From positions 1 to 13,605 of the forward strand of contig CAUYUA010000277.1 of assembly GCA_963575675.1 (NCBI GenBank): DNA of 13,605 nucleotides, read 5' to 3'. This stretch comes from CAUYUA01 sp963575675 (lineage in GTDB: Bacteria; Pseudomonadota; Alphaproteobacteria; Azospirillales; Azospirillaceae). This document shows, piece after piece, positions 1 through 7,877 of this stretch (position 1 is the first letter of the stretch; each line of letters starts with the position of its first letter). Under the pieces are notes generated by a model. That model was not told the DNA's origin. It was given only the letters and a program-made list of their open reading frames with translations, and did not search any database. Made by a program: the position numbers and the translations under genes.

Positions 1-2166
1 GAAGACCTCGGCGGTTTCGATCGAGGTGCGGCGGGCCAATATCTCGGCGAGGCCCGTGAGGCCCGCGCGGCAGGTTTGATCAAGAGCGGAGTCTCCGGAG
101 GAGACGTAAGCAAGATGCGTCTCGGCGCTGGCGCGGATGGCGTGCGAATCATCGGTTGCGAAAGCCGGAGAAGCGAAAAGCGTCGCCGTCGTAAAGAAGA
201 GCGTCGTCAGCCAAGCGGCGCTTGAAAGTCCGCGCATGGCGATTGTGGCGAACAAGTCGGCAATCGCCAAAAGCAACGCCGCCGCCAGCAGCCAGGGCTT
301 GAGCGCGGTCTCGGCGCGTGCTGCGTACTCGGCGCGAAATGCTCCGGCGGGGAGGGATAAGGGTTTGATGTCGGTCAAATGCGCGGAGAGGTTCAGCGCG
401 CGGTGCGCTTCTTCGACGCCGTAGAATCCCGGAGGGTGTCGCGCGTCGACGGTTTGTTCGGCGAAATGAGTTCCGGCGATCGGCAAGGCGGACGCCGGCG
501 GTGGGCCGAGTCGTCCTTGAGCGTCGAGCGCGCGCAGCGGGGGCAGAGCCAAAGTCGACGCCTCGACGACGGCGCCTTCGCCGAAAGCGATCATGCGGCG
601 CAGCATCTCGATGGAGAGTCCCGACATCGCCAGCGACGACCATTCGGGGCCGGCTGTGGTGTGGACTAAAATAATCCACCCTTGTTTGCGTTGCGCGGCT
701 GTGACCAGCGGAGTGCCGTCGGCGAGGCGCGCCCAGGTCTTCTCTGCAAGGTCGAGCGAAGGTTCGGCCAAGACTTGGCGGCTGATCGTGACGTCGTTGG
801 GAATGGCGAGACCGAAGAATGGGCTGCGCTCTTCGAAGGGCGCCAAACGGGCGGGTTCGCTCCATGACAAAGCGCCGCCCAGCGTGCGGTTGCCGGAACG
901 AAGGCGAACCGGGACCAATGAATCGCCGTTTTGCGCCAAGCGCGGCCCTGCAAAGCGAATCAGCACGCCGCCTTTTTCGACCCAGCGCTCCAGCGCGTTG
1001 CTTTCGGCTTCGGTCAAGGTTCCGACGTCGGCGAGAAGGATTGCGGAAGAATCGCCTGCAACCAGTTCGGCGACGGCGCCGCGTCGAAGCTCGGCGTAGG
1101 GGGCAAGAGCGCGCTCCAGGTAATAAAGATCGCTCAACAGCGGTTGCGGCTCTCCTTCTGCGCGACCGGTGGCTAAGCCGACAGGTCTTCGTCTCCAGCG
1201 ATGATCAAGCAGAACGATGGCTCCCGCTGTGTTTTCGCCTTCGATGGTTAGGGCGGCGGCTTCGTTGCGCAGTTCGAGAGGAGCGTTGAGACGCGCTTCG
1301 ACGACGCGGGCGTTGGGCTGGAAGGCGGCGGTTTCGCGGGCGAGAAGCCGACCGTCGGAGGCAATGAGGCGGACGGCGACGGTTTCAGAGGCGGGGCCGG
1401 CGCGCGGTCTCAGAATGCGGGCGACGAGGGCGCCGGGGCCGATCGCCGGAGGCGATAGGAGGTGAGGCAGGCGTTCGGGCGGGTCTGCGAACACGGTGAG
1501 GCCGCCGAGATGTTGCAGGGCGCCGGCGAGAGCGTCGGCGTCGGGGCTGTCGAGGCCGTCGCTGAGCCATATGGAGTGGATGGATTGGGAGAATGCGGCG
1601 GCAAAGGTTCGGGCGGCGGCGAGGACGGCGGTTCGATCGCCGGGCCAGGGCTGAGGAGCGAGATTTTGGATGAAGCGTCGGGCTTCGGCGGGCGGCAGGG
1701 CGGTGGAGAACTGCGGCGCGGCGTGATTTGTGGGGGATGCTTGGGCTGTGGGCGCGGCGGCCGAGGCGATGAGGTGGATGGGGCGGCCTTGGCGTTCGGC
1801 GCGTTGGAGAATGTCGGCGAGAAGGGCTTGACGTTCGGGCCAATGACGGGCTGCGGCCCAGCCGTTATCGATGACGAGAGCGAGAGGGCCGTTTCCAGGG
1901 AGAGCGTCGCCGGGGTTGAGCAGAGGACCCGACAGACCGATGATGATCAGAGCGGCGATTAAAATCCGTAAGAGGAGCAGCCAAGGAGGCGTCCGGGCGG
2001 GTGTTTCCTCGCGGGGAATGATGTCTTGGAGGAAACGGAGAGCGGGAAAGGGGATAAGGCGGGGAGCCGGAGGCGTGACGCGCAGCAGACGCCACAGCGT
2101 CGGCAGAACGATCAGGGCGCCGAGTATCCAAGGCGTTGTGAAGGCGATAGGAAAAAGAGCGTCCAT
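1..2166 (-). CDS. DUF4159 / BatA-N membrane protein, C-terminus cut off by the window edge
   Basis: The reverse strand is open for 722 codons from ATG at 2166 to base 1, with no stop, so the C-terminus lies outside the window. The N-terminus (MDALFPIAF, then PWILGALIVLP) and a second hydrophobic stretch near residues 58-80 match the two-helix BatA (aerotolerance-type) N-terminal domain. Residues about 92-235 look vWA-like (ALVIDNGW near 95, IWLSDGLDS near 200). Residues about 344-420 resemble a glutamine-amidotransferase-like fold (AILLADVGTLTEAE, VEKGGVLIRFAG). Two more hydrophobic segments lie near 623-642 and 653-670. From about 683 (THLAYVSSGD, then SRAGL-like CRAGL) the DUF4159 domain begins. 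In alphaproteobacteria this family usually follows MoxR ATPase and DUF58 genes. Here no such gene lies upstream, only gene-poor DNA. The ATG has no good Shine-Dalgarno sequence, which fits a gene once translated by coupling. The molecular function is unknown; a role in envelope or stress biology is inference. Confidence 0.9.
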   Translation of the reverse strand, partial: MDALFPIAFTTPWILGALIVLPTLWRLLRVTPPAPRLIPFPALRFLQDIIPREETPARTPPWLLLLRILIAALIIIGLSGPLLNPGDALPGNGPLALVIDNGWAAARHWPERQALLADILQRAERQGRPIHLIASAAAPTAQASPTNHAAPQFSTALPPAEARRFIQNLAPQPWPGDRTAVLAAARTFAAAFSQSIHSIWLSDGLDSPDADALAGALQHLGGLTVFADPPERLPHLLSPPAIGPGALVARILRPRAGPASETVAVRLIASDGRLLARETAAFQPNARVVEARLNAPLELRNEAAALTIEGENTAGAIVLLDHRWRRRPVGLATGRAEGEPQPLLSDLYYLERALAPYAELRRGAVAELVAGDSSAILLADVGTLTEAESNALERWVEKGGVLIRFAGPRLAQNGDSLVPVRLRSGNRTLGGALSWSEPARLAPFEERSPFFGLAIPNDVTISRQVLAEPSLDLAEKTWARLADGTPLVTAAQRKQGWIILVHTTAGPEWSSLAMSGLSIEMLRRMIAFGEGAVVEASTLALPPLRALDAQGRLGPPPASALPIAGTHFAEQTVDARHPPGFYGVEEAHRALNLSAHLTDIKPLSLPAGAFRAEYAARAETALKPWLLAAALLLAIADLFATIAMRGLSSAAWLTTLFFTTATLFASPAFATDDSHAIRASAETHLAYVSSGDSALDQTCRAGLTGLAEILARRTSIETAEVF

Positions 2167-2190
2167 GTCCGGCCAATAAAATTTGTCTAC

Positions 2191-2230
2191 TCTAGCGCTT
2201 ACACATCTGATCTAGCGCTTACACGTCTGA
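2191..2230. repeat. Twin 20-bp direct repeats with AGCGCTTACA core
   Basis: Two adjacent 20-bp units, TCTAGCGCTTACAYRTCTGA-like, differ at one position (A/G). Each contains AGCGCTTACA, which is the right half plus centre of TGTAAGCGCTTACA, a form typical of LacI-family operators. The left half is not conserved (CTCT or ATCT). The period of 20 bp is close to two helical turns. They sit 25-65 bp upstream of the DUF4159 start codon, so a regulatory role is possible but unproven. Confidence 0.55.
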
Positions 2231-2252
2231 CTGTCACACACAAAAGTCAATT

Positions 2253-2277
2253 GGTCCAGGAACTGTGTTCCCAGTCG
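2253..2277. repeat. Degenerate copy of dispersed hairpin repeat
   Basis: This 25-bp stretch matches 22 of 25 bases of the repeat found at 7878-7902. Its centre GGAAC-TGT-GTTCC forms a perfect 5-bp stem. Relative to the other copy one base change removes a G-U wobble in the inner stem, while the outer stem has two mismatches. It lacks the AGACGGG flank and the downstream C/G-rich hairpin, so it is a shortened or decayed copy. Confidence 0.6.
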
Positions 2278-2344
2278 TTCGGGAGAGCGAGGCGTAAAGC
2301 GATGGCGTTTCCGTTTATTACAGAATTTAATAAGTGATTATGAA

Positions 2345-2463
2345 GAGGCTGTTGAAAAATCGAAAACGTCTATAGCAAAAATCAACGAATAGCGTTTTAG
2401 AATTTTTTATGTTGCGTTATGTCAGGGAAGGCTCGCGTGAATTTTCGATTTTACAACAGGCTC
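2345..2463. mobile_element. 119-bp MITE-like element with 22-bp terminal inverted repeats
   Basis: The left end 2345-2366 (GAGGCTGTTGAAAAATCG then AAAA) and the reverse complement of 2442-2463 agree at 20 of 22 positions. The ends resemble termini of IS1182/IS5-type insertion sequences (recalled, not searched). The 75-bp interior has no coding capacity, so the element would need a transposase supplied elsewhere. I see no clear target-site duplication; exact ends are uncertain by one or two bases. Confidence 0.65.
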
Positions 2464-2535
2464 CTTACAAAGTTATTTTCTTGCTCTTAATTATGCAAGG
2501 TGGCGCCGAACAAAAAATAAGTTAAATTTATTATG

Positions 2536-2564
2536 TTGACTCCTGGCGTCTTTATTGGATATTT
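2536..2564 (+). promoter_or_regulatory. Possible sigma70-type promoter
   Basis: TTGACT at 2536-2541 is followed, after 17 bp, by ATATTT at 2559-2564. It would transcribe rightward into the gene-poor stretch before miaA. In AT-rich DNA such matches occur by chance, and no convincing gene follows. Confidence 0.2.
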
Positions 2565-2682
2565 ATGGGAAATATGAAAAACAAAGGGGCGTTTATCATA
2601 AATCAGATCAAAACATGCAACTTCTGGTGAGTAAGCTTTAGAGAGAAGCCCTGATGTATGGGCGCGGTTTTATTTTTGGAGA

Positions 2683-2880
2683 ATGGAGAGCAAGTCGATA
2701 CCAACAGTCCATAATCAGATAGCTCCTGCTGCGGTGGCAAAAGGGAGCATTTATTTTATGCTCCGTGGGGATGATCATAACTTGGGCTGTTTCAACGGTG
2801 AGGATTTGAATGGTGGTTACCCTGAGGCGTTTTCGGAATTGTTTGTTTCGGAGCATTCTATGGATTGTCTTCAATTTTAG
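2683..2880 (+). CDS. Possible small hypothetical ORF (65 aa)
   Basis: An ATG-started frame of 65 codons in the AT-rich interval. The product is mildly acidic, with no signal peptide, membrane segment or motif that I recognise. A GGAG lies only one or two bases before the ATG, too close for a good ribosome site. A 78-codon frame lies antisense over nearly the same bases, so the open frame may be chance. It could be a remnant of a transferred gene or not a gene at all. Confidence 0.15.
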   Translation: MESKSIPTVHNQIAPAAVAKGSIYFMLRGDDHNLGCFNGEDLNGGYPEAFSELFVSEHSMDCLQF

Positions 2881-2925
2881 GAGAGGACCGGCGCATAGGT
2901 TCTGTCTCGAAAGTGTTTTACGCTC

Positions 2926-3894
2926 TCATTCCGACAGCGTCAGTACGGGGATGTCGTGTTTAGGCGTTTGGTGGCGGAACCAAGTGGCTTGTCGTTTGGC
3001 GTAGTGTCGAGTCGTCGTTTGCGCGAGCGTAACCGCCGTCTCCAAATCCAATTCGCCCTCAAGGGTCCGCATAAGCTCAGGGAGCCCCAGCGCTTTGAAG
3101 ATCGGCAAGGAGCGGTCCAATTCCGATTCCATCAAGGTTCGGGCTTCCTCTAAGGCTCCGCGCGCGATCATTTGGCGAAACCGTCCGTCGCACGCCGCGT
3201 AAAGCCGCTCTCGGGGCGGAGACAGCGCGATCATCGCGAAACTCATGTCTGGGGGCGCTCCTGAGGGCGGTAGAGCCTGCCATTCGGTCAGCGAGCGACC
3301 CGAGGCTTCCAACACTTCCCATGCGCGGGTAAGTCTCTGCGGATCTTGCGGACGCAGGCGGGCGGCGGTCGTCGGATCGTGTTTTGCAAGTTCGGCGTGT
3401 AAAGTTTCGGGGCCGGAGTTTTCCATGCGGACGCGGACGGCGGCGCGAATCGAGGTGGGGATTTCGGGAATCGGCGATAATCCCTCAACCAGAGCCTTAA
3501 TATAAAGTCCGGTTCCGCCGACGATGATCGGCAACAATCCCTCGGCGGCGGCGGCTCGGATTTCGGCGACGGCTCTTTCGCGCCAGAGAGCGGCGGAGCA
3601 GGGTTCGGCGGCGGACAGGACGCCGTAAAGGCGATGCGGACGCCGTCGTTCATCGTCGCGACTCGGGCGGGCGGTGAGCGTCGTCAGCTCTCGATACACC
3701 TGCATGCTGTCGGCGTTGATAATCGCGCCGTTGAGTTGCTCAGCCAGAGTCAGCGCCAATCCCGATTTTCCGCTCGCCGTCGGCCCCGCGACAATGAGCG
3801 AGAAAATCCGCAGAGATTCCGTGACATCCATCTCTGACGCAAGCGGCGACATGAAGTTGCGGATTTTATCGGCGGTGCGCGAATCAAGGATCAA
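2926..3894 (-). CDS. miaA: tRNA dimethylallyltransferase MiaA
   Basis: MiaA transfers a dimethylallyl group to A37 of tRNAs that read codons beginning with U. With the 322-residue numbering, the P-loop is GPTASGKS (37-44). It is followed by the substrate motif DSMQVYR (62-68), GGTGLYIKAL (126-135), the conserved DPQRLTRAWEVLE region (184-197) and the C-terminal TTRHYAKRQATWFR (294-307). All key motifs are present and the frame is intact. The start is uncertain. The TTG at 3894 has GGAG nine bases upstream but gives an unusually long leader before the P-loop. ATG at 3852 (308 aa) or 3831 (301 aa) gives the family's usual length but has no Shine-Dalgarno sequence. The gene is divergent from ptsP and its leftward flank is gene-poor, so it is probably monocistronic. 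Confidence 0.95.
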   Translation of the reverse strand: MILDSRTADKIRNFMSPLASEMDVTESLRIFSLIVAGPTASGKSGLALTLAEQLNGAIINADSMQVYRELTTLTARPSRDDERRRPHRLYGVLSAAEPCSAALWRERAVAEIRAAAAEGLLPIIVGGTGLYIKALVEGLSPIPEIPTSIRAAVRVRMENSGPETLHAELAKHDPTTAARLRPQDPQRLTRAWEVLEASGRSLTEWQALPPSGAPPDMSFAMIALSPPRERLYAACDGRFRQMIARGALEEARTLMESELDRSLPIFKALGLPELMRTLEGELDLETAVTLAQTTTRHYAKRQATWFRHQTPKHDIPVLTLSE

Positions 3895-3927
3895 GGCGGG
3901 CGTCTCCGAAATGGGGCCGTACGAATC

Positions 3928-3943
3928 GTGTGATAATTCACAC
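3928..3943. promoter_or_regulatory. Palindrome in the miaA-ptsP divergent region
   Basis: GTGTGA-TAAT-TCACAC has perfect 6-bp arms and a 4-bp centre. It lies between the divergent starts of miaA and ptsP, where a shared operator would be expected. The half-sites look CRP-like (TGTGA/TCACA), but the spacing is 4 rather than CRP's 6; a 4-bp spacer is FNR-like. The binding protein is unknown. Confidence 0.45.
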
Positions 3944-4018
3944 AGTTTTTCCTAGGTGTACACAGGGCTGAGAACAGGATTGTTGCAATTTCTTCGGCGA
4001 CATGGTTTTCAAGAGGGC

Positions 4019-6310
4019 ATGCAAGAGATCAAGCGGAGTTCGCCTGGAGAGACCGGCGGTTTTCGCCGTCTGCTGGCCCGGCTGCGCGATGTTATGGCCG
4101 GGGCGGGGGGGGGACAGTATCAGCTCGATAAAATTGTCTGGCTGATCGCCAAGGAGATGATGGCCGACGTCTGTTCCTGCTATGTTATGCGGGCGGGCGA
4201 GGTCTTGGAGTTGTTCTCGACCGTTGGTTTGAATCCGGCGGCCGTCCATAAGACGCGCTTGCGCGTCGGAGAAGGCATCGTCGGCGACATTGCGGCGCAT
4301 GCGCGTCCAGCGGCTTTGGCCCGCGCTCAGAGTCATCCGAACTTCGTCTATCGTCCGGAAACCGGGGAAGATCCCTTCCAATCTCTGCTAGGCGTTCCGA
4401 TTCTGCGCGGCGGGCGGGTGCGCGGCGTTTTGGTGCTTCAGCACCGTGAAGAGCGCGATTTCGCTGACGAAGAGATCGAAATCCTTCAGACGATCGCGAT
4501 GATCGTAGCCGAACTGGTGGTTTCGGGCGAGCTGGTCGGGCCGCAGGAAATCTCGAACGCGGGAGATGAAATTTCAAGCTCTCTGCCGGCGCGTCTGGGC
4601 GGATCAGCGTTGAATCACGGTCTTGCGATGGGGTTGGCGGTTCTGCATCGCCACCAGTTGACCGTTCGCGAGATGGTCGCCGACGATCCCGATCGAGAGC
4701 TGGAGAGGCTGCACACCGCCTTGGCGGGCATGCACAGCGCAATCGATGCGTTGCTGGCGGCGTCGGCGATGATGGGCGGCGGCGAGTCGCGCGACATCCT
4801 GGAGACCTATCGGATGTTCGCCGAGGATCGCGGTTGGCTGCAACGCATTCATGAGGCGATTCGCACCGGCTTGACGGCGGAGGCGGCGGTGGTGCGCGTG
4901 CAAAACGACACGCGCGCTCGCATGAACCAAATCGCAGATCCCTACATTCGCGAGCGTTTGCTTGATCTCGATGACTTAACCAACCGTTTGCTTCAGCACT
5001 TGGCCGGGCGGACGTCGGTGGCCGACGGCGTCGTGCTTCCCGATGACGTGGTGCTGGTGGCGCGCTCTCTGGGGCCCGCCGAGCTGTTGGATTACGACCT
5101 TAATAGATTGCGCGCCTTGGTGCTGGAAGAGGGCTCCGCCACCAGCCATGTCGCGATTTTGGCGCGTTCTCTGGGGATTCCGGTGGTCGGCCAGTGTCCC
5201 GACGCCATGATCCGTATTGAAAGCCTCGATCCGCTGATCGTCGATGGCGATCACGCGCAAGTTTTTGTGCGGCCCGGAGACGACATTCAAGCCGCTTTCG
5301 CCGAAAGCATGAGTTTGATGGCGGTGCGCGAGCGGCTTTATGCCGAAGTGCGCAACATGCCCTCGGTCAGCCGCGATGGCGTGGCCGTGACGATTATGCT
5401 GAACTGCGGCTTGCTGTTGGACCTTCAGCACTTGGCCGATAGCGGCGCCGACGGCATCGGACTGTATCGCACCGAAATTCCTTTTATGGTGCGTTCCAGT
5501 TATCCGGACGTCTCGGCGCAGACCGAGCTTTATTCGCGTGTGTTGCAGCAGGCGGACGACAAGCCGGTGGTTTTTCGAACGCTCGATGTCGGCGGCGACA
5601 AAATGCTCCCTTACTTCACCGCCGAGAGCGAAGAAAACCCGGCGTTGGGATGGCGCGCCGTGCGAATCGGTCTCGATCGACCGGCGATTCTGCGGCAACA
5701 GATGCGGGCTTTGCTGCGAGCCGCCGGCGGCAAGTCGATGTCGATGATGTTTCCGATGGTCGCCGAGGTCGCCGAATTCGATATGGCGCGGCGACTGCTC
5801 GATATGGAGCTGGAGCGCTTGAACGCCGATGGTTTGCCGCAGCCGTCCGTGTTGCGAGTCGGCGTGATGTTGGAGGTCCCGGCGCTGATGTGGCAGTTGC
5901 CCGCGTTGCTGAAGCGAGTCGACTTCTTGTCGGTGGGATCAAATGATTTGGCGCAATTCATGTTCGCGTGCGATCGTGGGAACCCGCGCATGTCGTCTCG
6001 GTATGATCCTCTGTCGCCGCCGTTCTTGACGGCGTTGCGGAGCTTGGTGGCGACGTGTGATTCCGCTTCGGCTCCGGTGAGTTTGTGCGGAGAAATGGCG
6101 GCGCGGCCTTTGGAGGCCATGGCGTTGATCGGCATTGGATTTCGGACCCTGTCAATGGCTCCCTCGGCGGTGGGGCCGGTGAAAACCATGTTGCGCAGCT
6201 TGGATGTGGCGCGTTTGCGGGATTATCTGACGACGCTCTATCGTCGCGACGACCATTCCTTGCGCGACAAATTGCGGGCTTTCGCCAAAGATCACGACGT
6301 CATCATCTGA
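4019..6310 (+). CDS. ptsP: Phosphoenolpyruvate-protein phosphotransferase PtsP (EI-Ntr)
   Basis: PtsP is enzyme I of the nitrogen-related PTS. It autophosphorylates from PEP and passes phosphate to NPr (PtsO), then to EIIA-Ntr; no sugar is moved. From ATG 4019 it has 763 residues, normal for the family. Residues about 17-175 form a GAF sensor domain (RVGEGIVGDIAAHARP). The PEP-utiliser N domain and phosphohistidine domain follow, with EEGSATSHVAILARSLGIP carrying active His377 (codon 5147-5149). The PEP-binding barrel has GLYRTE, TLDVGGDK, GSNDLAQF and the catalytic CGEMA cysteine near 690. The open frame extends upstream to GTG 3956, which has no ribosome site. ATG 4019 has AAGAGG very close by and gives the usual RRLLARLRDVMAG start, so I prefer it. 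In many alphaproteobacteria ptsP follows lysC; here it faces miaA instead. Confidence 0.96.
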   Translation: MQEIKRSSPGETGGFRRLLARLRDVMAGAGGGQYQLDKIVWLIAKEMMADVCSCYVMRAGEVLELFSTVGLNPAAVHKTRLRVGEGIVGDIAAHARPAALARAQSHPNFVYRPETGEDPFQSLLGVPILRGGRVRGVLVLQHREERDFADEEIEILQTIAMIVAELVVSGELVGPQEISNAGDEISSSLPARLGGSALNHGLAMGLAVLHRHQLTVREMVADDPDRELERLHTALAGMHSAIDALLAASAMMGGGESRDILETYRMFAEDRGWLQRIHEAIRTGLTAEAAVVRVQNDTRARMNQIADPYIRERLLDLDDLTNRLLQHLAGRTSVADGVVLPDDVVLVARSLGPAELLDYDLNRLRALVLEEGSATSHVAILARSLGIPVVGQCPDAMIRIESLDPLIVDGDHAQVFVRPGDDIQAAFAESMSLMAVRERLYAEVRNMPSVSRDGVAVTIMLNCGLLLDLQHLADSGADGIGLYRTEIPFMVRSSYPDVSAQTELYSRVLQQADDKPVVFRTLDVGGDKMLPYFTAESEENPALGWRAVRIGLDRPAILRQQMRALLRAAGGKSMSMMFPMVAEVAEFDMARRLLDMELERLNADGLPQPSVLRVGVMLEVPALMWQLPALLKRVDFLSVGSNDLAQFMFACDRGNPRMSSRYDPLSPPFLTALRSLVATCDSASAPVSLCGEMAARPLEAMALIGIGFRTLSMAPSAVGPVKTMLRSLDVARLRDYLTTLYRRDDHSLRDKLRAFAKDHDVII

Positions 6311-6588
6311 AAGAGGTTGCTTGAATTTTTTCGGAATGCATAGGTTCTTAGAGTTCTTCGAGAGTTCTTCCGGAGAATGGGCCAAGGAAGCCGCCGCCGA
6401 CATTTGCGTGTTTTCTGGCGGCGCGTTTTCTGGAAGGGCTCTTAATCTTCGCGACCCGCCCCCGTGAACGGGAACATGATTGCGGCGCGAGGCTCTGATT
6501 TGCTAGAACAGGGGACGGATGGATCATGATCCGCCGTATTTTTTGTTCTAAATCGACAATGCTATAGAGCGACAAGGCGGTCTACGCC
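6311..6588. other. Intergenic region between ptsP and the rodZ-like gene
   Basis: No gene is visible. It holds an 11-bp tandem repeat (AGAGTTCTTCG/C at 6350-6371), an imperfect repeat of GTTTTCTGG at about 6408-6432, a short CCCG-TGAA-CGGG hairpin near 6466-6477, and the 12-bp palindrome GGATCATGATCC (6521-6532). A TATAGA at 6563-6568 could be a -10 element for the downstream gene, but no good -35 is placed before it. No strong terminator for ptsP is seen. Confidence 0.5.
6521..6532. promoter_or_regulatory. 12-bp perfect palindrome upstream of the rodZ-like gene
   Basis: GGATCATGATCC is self-complementary over all 12 bases and lies 57-68 bp before the rodZ-like start codon, a suitable place for an operator. 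No regulator is suggested by the window. Confidence 0.3.
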
Positions 6589-7836
6589 ATGGGCCAAACC
6601 AAACGCAAATTTTTTCTAGCAAACGAAGGCGGCTCTTCGCACTCGGAGGGTGGGGGCGAAGGTCCCGCGCCGTTCGGAGGTGAGTCCGTCAGCCTTCTGT
6701 TGCGCAACGCGCGCCTGCGTCATGGATATGAATTAAGGGATGTTGCGACGACTTTGCGCATTCGCTTCGTTTATCTTCAGGCGATCGAAGACGGGCAATA
6801 CGCAGAGCTGCCGGGAACCGCCTACGCCATAGGGTTTCTGCGGACTTACGCCGATTATCTCGGCCTGGAAGCCGATGTCGTGGTGCGGCGCTTCAAAGAG
6901 GAGATCGCAGGAAAAGTCGGTCGACAAGACTTGTATTTTCCCACGCCAGCGCCTGAAGTCCGCATTCCTGGCGGAACCATTCTGCTGATGGCCGTGGTTT
7001 TGGCTGGAGTCGTTTACGGCGTCTGGTATTATTTGTCGTCCACAGATCGCAGCGTGGTCGATTTGGTGCCGACTTTGCCGCAGCGATTGGTGTCTTTGCT
7101 GGAGGTTAAGCCGCCGGCTCCGCCGAATCCTCCGATTCCGCCGCCTCGCGGCGCGGCTTTGGAGAATCCCGGCGGCGAGAGTAAGCCCGCTTCGGCCGAG
7201 AATCCCGGTGGAGTCGGCGCGACTCCCGCCATCGGCGTGGGCGGCGTTGCGCCGAGCGGTCAAGCTTCTGCGGCGAACGGCGGAGCGCCTGGTTCGGTGG
7301 ATTCGTCCGGCGATAATCCCGACGAAGTGCCTTTGGTCACGGGAACCAATGACGATCCTCGACGCGGCAATCGTCCTGCGCTGGTTCCGGGGCGTCCTTC
7401 CGGCGTTTCCTCCGGCCCTGCGGCGACTGCTGTTGCTTCGTCGTCGAGCGGTCCTGCGTCCAATCCTCCCGGCGCCGATGTTTCCGCCAATTCGTCGTCT
7501 TCTTCGACCGCCTCTGTGACGCCTGCTGCGCCGCCTGTTCCGACGGGTAAGGTCTATGGGGCTCAGCATCGTGAATCGCGGGTGCAGATTCGAGCGGTGG
7601 TTGAGGCGTGGATGCGGATTCGTGACGCCAACGGCGATATTCTGTTCACGGGCGTCTTGCGTCCCGGCGATGTTTATCGCGTGCCGGATCGCGCCGGCGC
7701 GCGGTTGCGCACACGCAACGCTGGCGGCGTGGTTGCTATTGTTGATGGTGGGGAGGTTGGTCCTTTGGGTTCCAACGGGCAGGTGTTGAAGGATATGCTT
7801 CTTGATCCCGCCAAATTGGCCAAACCAAATCGCTGA
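6589..7836 (+). CDS. rodZ: RodZ-like HTH / transmembrane / DUF4115 protein
   Basis: The 415-residue protein has the RodZ architecture. There is a cytoplasmic helix-turn-helix (HTH_25) at about 31-105 (VSLLLRNARLRHGYELRDV, then LRIRFVYLQAIEDGQYAELPG and IGFLRTYADYLGL) and one transmembrane helix at about 129-149. A long Pro/Gly/Ser/Ala-rich linker spans about 172-320. A C-terminal DUF4115 beta domain at about 330-400 includes VVEAWMRIRDANGDILFTG, VLRPGD and LGSNGQVL. RodZ binds MreB through its HTH and links the cytoskeleton to the wall-elongation machinery. This role is family knowledge, not visible here. The ATG at 6589 has AAGGCGG eight bases upstream. In many alphaproteobacteria ispG follows this gene; here a long inverted-repeat element follows. 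Confidence 0.88.
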   Translation: MGQTKRKFFLANEGGSSHSEGGGEGPAPFGGESVSLLLRNARLRHGYELRDVATTLRIRFVYLQAIEDGQYAELPGTAYAIGFLRTYADYLGLEADVVVRRFKEEIAGKVGRQDLYFPTPAPEVRIPGGTILLMAVVLAGVVYGVWYYLSSTDRSVVDLVPTLPQRLVSLLEVKPPAPPNPPIPPPRGAALENPGGESKPASAENPGGVGATPAIGVGGVAPSGQASAANGGAPGSVDSSGDNPDEVPLVTGTNDDPRRGNRPALVPGRPSGVSSGPAATAVASSSSGPASNPPGADVSANSSSSSTASVTPAAPPVPTGKVYGAQHRESRVQIRAVVEAWMRIRDANGDILFTGVLRPGDVYRVPDRAGARLRTRNAGGVVAIVDGGEVGPLGSNGQVLKDMLLDPAKLAKPNR

Positions 7837-7877
7837 TTGGATTTTTATGCGCCTGGAATGAGGGATAAAATTAGACG

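Larger units (their letters stand above)
2167..2925. other. AT-rich gene-poor interval with repeats
   Basis: About 760 bp between the starts of the DUF4159 gene (leftward) and the end of miaA. It is visibly richer in A+T than its surroundings. It contains twin direct repeats (2191-2230), one degenerate hairpin repeat (2253-2277) and a MITE-like element (2345-2463). The remaining part, 2464-2925, holds only weak short reading frames with no recognisable product. It reads as a scar left by insertions and deletions rather than as functional gene space. Confidence 0.7.

Noticed and set aside
137..2179. Many plus-strand frames and other minus frames in the first 2.2 kb
   Set aside because: They are shadows of the 722-codon minus frame, which has a recognisable domain order; the shadow peptides are Arg/Ser-rich and lack motifs.
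2638..2874. 78-codon minus-strand frame in the AT-rich gap
   Set aside because: It has no recognisable motif and is antisense to another weak frame; there is no support for either as a transposase remnant.
3928..3943. CRP binding site
   Set aside because: The half-sites fit, but the spacer is 4 bp rather than 6, so a CRP assignment would be overcalling.
4602..5698. Long antisense frames in ptsP
   Set aside because: They lie opposite a gene with complete catalytic motifs and have no family resemblance.
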